A stretch of 64,000 nt of DNA from Halorussus limi (GTDB lineage Archaea > Halobacteriota > Halobacteria > Halobacteriales > Haladaptataceae): contig NZ_CP096659.1 of the NCBI RefSeq assembly GCF_023238205.1, positions 2,559,626 through 2,623,625 on the forward strand. The letters run 5' to 3'. A program made the position numbers and the translations under genes. Shown here piece by piece: positions 59,634 to 64,000 of this stretch. A model generated the notes under the pieces. That model searched no databases. It was given only the letters and a program-made list of their open reading frames with translations, and was not told the DNA's origin. Within the stretch, counting starts at the first letter, position 1, and every line of letters begins with the position of its first letter.

Positions 59634-61247
59634 ATGCACAAGCCGTTGCTCGTGACGGACTTCCTCGACAGGGCGCGGGAGTACTACGGCGACGAGGAGG
59701 CGGTCGTCGCCACCACCGGCGAGCGATTCACCTACGAGCAGTTGGGCGAACGCGCCGACCGACTCTCGGCCGCGCTCGCCGAACGGGGCGTCGAGAAGGG
59801 CGACCGCGTGGCCGTGCTGGACCCCAACACCCACTACCACCTCGAATCCGCCTACGGAATCATGCAGTTGGGCGCGGTCCACACGCCGCTGAACTACCGC
59901 CTGACCGCCGACGACTTCGAGTACGTGCTGAACGACGCGGGCGTGGACGCCGTAATCGCCGACTACGAGTACGCCGAGAAAATCGAGGCGATTCGCGACG
60001 ACGCGCCGACCGAGACGTTCGTCACGAACGACGCCGGCGAAGTCGAGGGCGACTGGGAGGACTTCGAGGAGGTGATTCGAAGCGCAGACCCCGACGACTA
60101 CCGCCGACCGGAGATGGACGAGGACGACGTCATCACCATCAACTACACCTCCGGGACCACGGGCGACCCGAAGGGCGTGATGCGGACCCACCGGACCGAG
60201 ACGCTCCACGCCTACCTCATCACGGTCCACCAAGAGATTCGAGACGACGACGTGTACCTCTGGACCCTGCCGATGTTCCACGTCAACGGGTGGGGCCACA
60301 TCTACGCCGTCACGGGGACGGGCGCGACCCACGTCTGCACGCGCGGCGTGAACGCGGCCGAAATCTTCGACGTGGTCGTCGAGGAGGACGTGTCGTACAT
60401 GTGCGCCGCGCCGACCGTCCTGAACCGCCTCATCGACTACCACGAACAACACGGGGTGGAGACGGCGGGCGAGAACTCGGTCCGCATCGCCACCGCGGGG
60501 TCGGCCCCGCCGGAGGCGACCATCCGGACCGTCGAGGACGAGTTCGGATGGTATCTCAAGCACGTCTACGGCGCGACCGAGACCGGGCCGCTCGTGACCA
60601 CCTCCGACGCGCGCAGACTCCTGCCCGAGGGCGAGGAGCGTTTCGCGCTGAAGAAGCGCCAAGGAATCCCCTACCTCGGGACAGAGGTCGCGGTCGTGGA
60701 CGAGGACGGCGACGACGTGCCCCGCGACGACGCGACCCTCGGGGAAATCGTGGTCCGGGGCAATCAGGTCATGGAGGGGTACTGGGAGAAACCGGAGGCG
60801 ACCGAGGAGGCGTTCTCGCGCCGGCGCGAGGGCTGGTACCACACCGGCGATTTGGCGGTCGTGGACGAGAACGGGATGGTTTCGATTCAGGACCGCAAGA
60901 AGGACATCATCATCTCGGGCGGCGAGAACATCTCCAGCATCGAACTCGAAGACACCCTCTTCGACCACGAGGCGGTGGCCGACGTGGCCGTGATTCCCGC
61001 GCCGAGCGACGAGTGGGGCGAGACCCCGAAGGCGTTCGTCGTCCCGGCCTCCGGCGACCCCGACGACCCCGGCGTCACGGGGGACGAACTCCGGGCGTTC
61101 GCCGAGGACCGGTTGGCCTCCTACAAGGCGGTCCGGCGCGTCGAGTTCGTCGAGACGCTGCCGACGACGGCGACCGGGAAGGTCCAGAAGTACGAACTCC
61201 GCGAACGCGAGTGGGACGAGGAAGACCGGATGGTCGGCGAGGGGTGA
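59634..61247 (+). CDS. Acyl-CoA synthetase / long-chain fatty acid CoA ligase family
   Basis: A 537-residue AMP-forming ligase. Motifs: YTSGTTGDPKGVMRTHR near residue 178, YGATETGPLVTT near 317, GWYHTGDLAVVDENGMVSIQDRKKDII near 397 and the catalytic Lys in PTTATGKVQKYELR near 518. It activates a carboxylic acid to its CoA thioester; medium- or long-chain fatty acid is the family guess and the exact acid is not readable. A TATAT element (59603-59609) about 28 bases upstream supports the start. It is single and followed by a regulatory gap. Confidence 0.88.
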   Translation: MHKPLLVTDFLDRAREYYGDEEAVVATTGERFTYEQLGERADRLSAALAERGVEKGDRVAVLDPNTHYHLESAYGIMQLGAVHTPLNYRLTADDFEYVLNDAGVDAVIADYEYAEKIEAIRDDAPTETFVTNDAGEVEGDWEDFEEVIRSADPDDYRRPEMDEDDVITINYTSGTTGDPKGVMRTHRTETLHAYLITVHQEIRDDDVYLWTLPMFHVNGWGHIYAVTGTGATHVCTRGVNAAEIFDVVVEEDVSYMCAAPTVLNRLIDYHEQHGVETAGENSVRIATAGSAPPEATIRTVEDEFGWYLKHVYGATETGPLVTTSDARRLLPEGEERFALKKRQGIPYLGTEVAVVDEDGDDVPRDDATLGEIVVRGNQVMEGYWEKPEATEEAFSRRREGWYHTGDLAVVDENGMVSIQDRKKDIIISGGENISSIELEDTLFDHEAVADVAVIPAPSDEWGETPKAFVVPASGDPDDPGVTGDELRAFAEDRLASYKAVRRVEFVETLPTTATGKVQKYELREREWDEEDRMVGEG

Positions 61248-61582
61248 GAACAGGGCGTCCGAGTCGAGTTCGGACAGACGGGGTCCCCGACGACCGGCGA
61301 GGACCGAACAGCGCCTTCCGGTTGCAGTGGCCGTGGGAGGCGAGTCACCGTCGGCGCCCGCGAACTCGCCGTAGTTGTCCGCGGGCGGGAACGTCGTCCG
61401 GAGCGGCCGGACCGAAACCGCCCGCGGAAAATATTGGTACGTTAACAAACCCTATTATGGGGAAAATATTGCGGCCTCACCCAGTTAATGCTTCGGTACT
61501 CGGGAAAAGACGAGATATTTTACACTTCCGGCGCCGGAATATTCCCGTATGATTATTAATGATGTTCACGTTCCGTGATAGC
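61248..61582 (+). promoter_or_regulatory. AT-rich regulatory region before the amide/amino-acid ABC operon
   Basis: No gene is seen in the 335 bases before the start at 61583. The right half is unusually AT-rich. GGAAAATATTG occurs twice, at 61426-61436 and 61461-61471, 35 bases apart. A perfect palindrome GGAATATTCC lies at 61536-61545. TATA-like elements are gatatttta near 61513 and gattattaat at 61551-61560; the latter is 25-30 bases before the ATG at 61583. Together they suggest an inducible, regulated promoter. Confidence 0.5.
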
Positions 61583-62911
61583 ATGGCACGGAGAGAAAAA
61601 TCGGACGTGTCGCGCCGAGACGTCGTGAAGATGGCCGGAGCGTCGGGCATCGCCGGATTGGCGGGGGTCACCGGGAGCGCGAGTGCACAGGAGTATCCGC
61701 CCATCGGGAACTTCCCGATTCAAGGAGAGGCAGCGACGTTCGGGTTCACGGTACCGCAGTCGGGGCCGTACTCCTCGGAGGGGCAGGACGAGCTCCGGGC
61801 GTACAAGCTCGCGGTCGAACACCTCAACAGCGGGGGCGGTTGGGTTGACAGCTGGGACGGCCTGTCGGGCAACGGCGTCCTCGACAAGGAGATAGACTTC
61901 GTGTCGGGCGACACGGCGACTGACGCCGACCAGGCCCGCCAAACGGCTCGGCGGATGATTCAACGCGATCAGGCCATCATGCTGTCCGGCGGCTCGTCGA
62001 GCGCGGTCGCCATCGCGATTCAGGAACTGTGCCAACGTGAGAAGGTCCAGTATCAGTGTTGTCTCACACACTCGAACGAGACTACGGGCAAGAACTGCGT
62101 CCGGTACTCGTTCCGGGAGATGTTCAACGCCTATATGACCGCGCAGGCGCTGGTACCGCCAGTCACGAAGGAGTACGGCAACGATCAGCAGTTCTACCAA
62201 CTGTACGCTGACTACACGTGGGGCAAGACCGTCGAGTCGTCGGTCCAGAAGTTCTTCAGCGAAGCCGGCTGGAGCCAGATCAACAGCGTGGCGACGCCAC
62301 TAGGAACCAAGGACTTCTCGTCGTACCTCTCGCAGGTACCCCGACAGGAGACCGACGTACTGTTCCTCGACCACTACGGTCTCGACGGCGCGAACTCGCT
62401 GAGTCAGGCCATCTCCATGGGTCTGGACAACGACATGGAAATCATCGTGCCGCTGTACAACCGTCCGATGGCGCAGGCCGCGGCCGGAGCCATCGAGGGC
62501 GTCTTCGGCACCGTCGCTTGGGACTCCCAGATCGACAACAAGCCGTCGAACGACTTCACGCAGGCATTCCAAGACAAGTACGCGCGCATCCCGTCCGGAC
62601 CGGCCCAACTGGCCTACGCTCAGACGCTTCAGTACGCGGCCGCGGTCGAGCGTGCGGGCACCTTCTATCCGCCGGAGGTCATCAAACAACTGGAAGGTTA
62701 CGAGTACGACAACTTCGGAATGGGTCCGGAACTGATGCGCAAGTGCGACCATCAGGCCCTGCGCGCGGTGCCCGTCGTGAAGGGGCTACCCGAGGACCAA
62801 CAACAGCAGGGTCAGTACTTCGAGATCGTTAACCTCACCCCCCGGGACCAGATCGGCTACGCCTGCGACGAGGGCCCGGCCGCCCGTTGCGACCTCGGAT
62901 CGTACGAGTAG
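61583..62911 (+). CDS. ABC transporter substrate-binding protein (LivJ/Peripla_BP_6 type)
   Basis: A 442-residue Tat-exported binding protein. The Tat motif SRRDVVKMAG follows a short n-region and the signal ends near SASAQEY; no lipobox is seen. The mature part shows the type I binding-protein fold (FGFTVPQSGPYSSEG, LAVEHLNSGGG, MLSGGSSSAVA). Seven cysteines are spread over the mature domain (LCQ, QCC, KNC, KCD, ACD, RCD), unusually many for a haloarchaeal exported protein. Substrates of the class are branched-chain amino acids, amides or urea; none is certain. Starting at 61583 places the TATA-like gattattaat at leaderless distance. Confidence 0.85.
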   Translation: MARREKSDVSRRDVVKMAGASGIAGLAGVTGSASAQEYPPIGNFPIQGEAATFGFTVPQSGPYSSEGQDELRAYKLAVEHLNSGGGWVDSWDGLSGNGVLDKEIDFVSGDTATDADQARQTARRMIQRDQAIMLSGGSSSAVAIAIQELCQREKVQYQCCLTHSNETTGKNCVRYSFREMFNAYMTAQALVPPVTKEYGNDQQFYQLYADYTWGKTVESSVQKFFSEAGWSQINSVATPLGTKDFSSYLSQVPRQETDVLFLDHYGLDGANSLSQAISMGLDNDMEIIVPLYNRPMAQAAAGAIEGVFGTVAWDSQIDNKPSNDFTQAFQDKYARIPSGPAQLAYAQTLQYAAAVERAGTFYPPEVIKQLEGYEYDNFGMGPELMRKCDHQALRAVPVVKGLPEDQQQQGQYFEIVNLTPRDQIGYACDEGPAARCDLGSYE

Positions 62912-62993
62912 AGAGCGAGGCGGGTAGCACGCCCCTTCGGGGGTTCAAACGAGGGAACTAACCTTTATGTTTGCGAGAGAATATCACACGAAC

Positions 62994-63056
62994 ATGGTGG
63001 GGAATCGAACTGCGACGGAATCGAACGGAGGAGGAGACCGTGAGCGTCCTCGCTGA
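62994..63056 (+). CDS. Possible 20-residue leaderless upstream reading frame before livH
   Basis: The TATA-like ctttatg (62963-62969) would start transcription almost exactly at the ATG 62994. This frame codes for a short Arg/Gly/Glu-rich peptide (MVGNRTATES...) and stops with TGA at 63054-63056, inside livH. It contains the livH Shine-Dalgarno. It may regulate or couple translation of livH; it may also be chance. Confidence 0.3.
   Translation: MVGNRTATESNGGGDRERPR
63027..63036 (+). promoter_or_regulatory. Shine-Dalgarno that sets the livH start
   Basis: The run GGAGGAGGAG stands four to eight bases before GTG 63040. It supports that start over the TTG at 62971 in the same frame, which would add Arg-rich residues not seen in the family. 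Confidence 0.65.
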
Positions 63057-63975
63057 GGTGGTGACGGTCCTGTTGAACGGACTGCAGCAGGGCGCGATAT
63101 ACGTACTGGTCGCCATCGGTCTCTCCATCATCCTCGGGACGCTGAAGTTCGTCAACTTCGCGCACGGCGCGCTCTACCTGATAGGGACGTACGCCGGTCT
63201 CCTGATAACGCTCGAGATAAACGTGACCGACGGGAAACTCGCCGACTGGGGGTACGCGACCATCGGTCTGGGATGGGGCTTTCTGGCCGCGCTGATCATC
63301 GTCCCGATTATCGTGTTCGGGGTCGGCCTGCTGATGGAGCGGTTCGTCGCGAGACCCTTCTACGACCGGCCCGACACCGACCAGATTCTGCTGACCTTCG
63401 GTCTCGCCATCGTGATCCAAGAGGTGTTCAAAATCCTGTTCGGCGGCCAGAGCTACAACTTCGCGCGCCCGGGGTGGGCCAGCGGACAGGTCGGACTCCC
63501 GATAATCGGGACGTTCCCCGAGTGGCGACTCTACATCATCGGCATCACGGCCGCCGTCGTGGTGCTGGTGTACGGACTCATCGAGTACACCGACTTCGGA
63601 CTGGTCGTGCGCGCGGGTACCCGAGACGCCGAGATGGTCGAACTGCTCGGCATCAAACTCTCGCGGCCCTACCTGATGGTGTTCGGCGTCGGCGCGGCGC
63701 TGGCGGGCGTGGCGGGCGTCGTCGGCGGCCCGCTGTACGCGGTCAACCCCAACATCGGGACCGAGGTGCTGGTCCCCTCGTTCCTCGTCGTGGTCATCGG
63801 CGGGGTCGGGTCCATCGCGGGCGCGGTCCTCGGGGGCATCCTCATCGGCGAGACGCTGGCCGTCTTGGTCGCCGTCGCGCCCCAGTGGTCGCAGGTCGGC
63901 ATCTACGTGCTGGCCGCAGTCGTCCTGCTCGCACGGCCGCAGGGACTGCTCGGATCCGAGGAGGTGGCGCCGTGA
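63040..63975 (+). CDS. livH: Branched-chain amino acid/amide ABC transporter permease LivH-like
   Basis: A 311-residue membrane protein with about eight helices of the BPD_transp_2 family. Marks: LNGLQQGAIYVLVAIGLSII, LGTLKFVNFAHGALYLIG and the loop FGLVVRAGTRDAEMVELLGIKL before the second half. The GTG at 63040 has a strong Shine-Dalgarno. It follows the binding-protein gene by about 130 bases with its own TATA-like element, and overlaps the next gene by GTGA. Confidence 0.9.
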   Translation: MSVLAEVVTVLLNGLQQGAIYVLVAIGLSIILGTLKFVNFAHGALYLIGTYAGLLITLEINVTDGKLADWGYATIGLGWGFLAALIIVPIIVFGVGLLMERFVARPFYDRPDTDQILLTFGLAIVIQEVFKILFGGQSYNFARPGWASGQVGLPIIGTFPEWRLYIIGITAAVVVLVYGLIEYTDFGLVVRAGTRDAEMVELLGIKLSRPYLMVFGVGAALAGVAGVVGGPLYAVNPNIGTEVLVPSFLVVVIGGVGSIAGAVLGGILIGETLAVLVAVAPQWSQVGIYVLAAVVLLARPQGLLGSEEVAP

Positions 63976-64000
63976 GCGACGAACCCACCGAGACCCCCGA
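63972..64000 (+). CDS. Start of next gene, probably LivM-like permease (partial)
   Basis: Only the first nine codons lie in the window: GTG start in a GTGA overlap with livH, then an acidic Ser/Asp/Glu/Pro/Thr-rich beginning. A LivM-type second permease is expected from operon order; the sequence seen is too short to confirm. Confidence 0.4.

Noticed and set aside
61536-61545. NrpR nitrogen operator at GGAATATTCC
   Set aside because: The NrpR operator known in methanogens is GGAA-N6-TTCC; here the half sites are two bases apart, so the identity cannot be claimed.

Overview
The window is chromosomal DNA from a haloarchaeon (class Halobacteria). It is very GC-rich and encodes strongly acidic proteins. 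Many genes have an archaeal TATA-like element (TTTA/TTAA type) about 25-30 bases before the start codon and no ribosome-binding site, which is the leaderless-transcript signature. Genes inside operons overlap by ATGA, GTGA or TGATG. Secreted proteins carry Tat (RR) signals. Halocyanin, fused nuoCD with split nuoJ, a type A heme-copper oxidase with haloarchaeal accessory proteins and an Agl23-type protein all fit. A genus such as Halorussus is possible, but the sequence does not prove it.

Layout. 1-8.5 kb: ZIP-like membrane protein, SRPBCC protein, membrane-anchored halocyanin, M42 aminopeptidase, a convergent GT2/DUF354 pair for surface glycan work, a Tat-exported beta-helix protein, an MTH865 protein. 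8.5-14.4 kb: respiratory oxidase neighbourhood with coxA, several small membrane proteins (one of only 28 residues), a truncated NmrA/SDR remnant and a UspA protein. 14.5-18.4 kb: a two-gene type IV pilus-like assembly module (ATPase plus double T2SSF membrane protein). 18.7-21.8 kb: small membrane proteins and a phosphohexomutase. 21.9-31.1 kb: nucleoside uptake and salvage, with two tandem BMP-type binding proteins, a double ABC ATPase, two permeases, cytidine deaminase and uridine phosphorylase. 31.1-35.3 kb: sugar-porter MFS protein, a two-domain UspA gene broken by one in-frame TGA, an aminotransferase and ribH. 35.4-39.2 kb: Agl23-like protein and purKE. 39.7-50.1 kb: the complete 11-gene nuo cluster without NADH-dehydrogenase subunits (no nuoEFG). 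50.4-64 kb: RCK-DHH phosphoesterase, acetyl-CoA synthetase, methylmalonyl-CoA mutase catalytic subunit, an ABC-2 exporter, a CBS-ParB protein, an acyl-CoA ligase and the start of a branched-chain/amide ABC importer.

Physiologically, the nuo complex probably passes electrons from ferredoxin or another donor to menaquinone, and the oxidase and halocyanin form the terminal branch. The nucleoside importer feeds cytidine deaminase and uridine phosphorylase. Acetyl-CoA synthetase, acyl-CoA ligase and mutase handle organic acids.

No tRNA, rRNA, CRISPR array, insertion sequence or prophage was recognised. The most interesting unexplained items are a dispersed family of small proteins ending in NDWLG, the 28-residue oxidase-linked microprotein coupled to a gene remnant, a palindrome-coded insertion in purK, an orphan promoter with an apparently structured transcript before nuo, and several strong dyads at promoters (coxA, nuo, GT2 leader, livJ-like gene).
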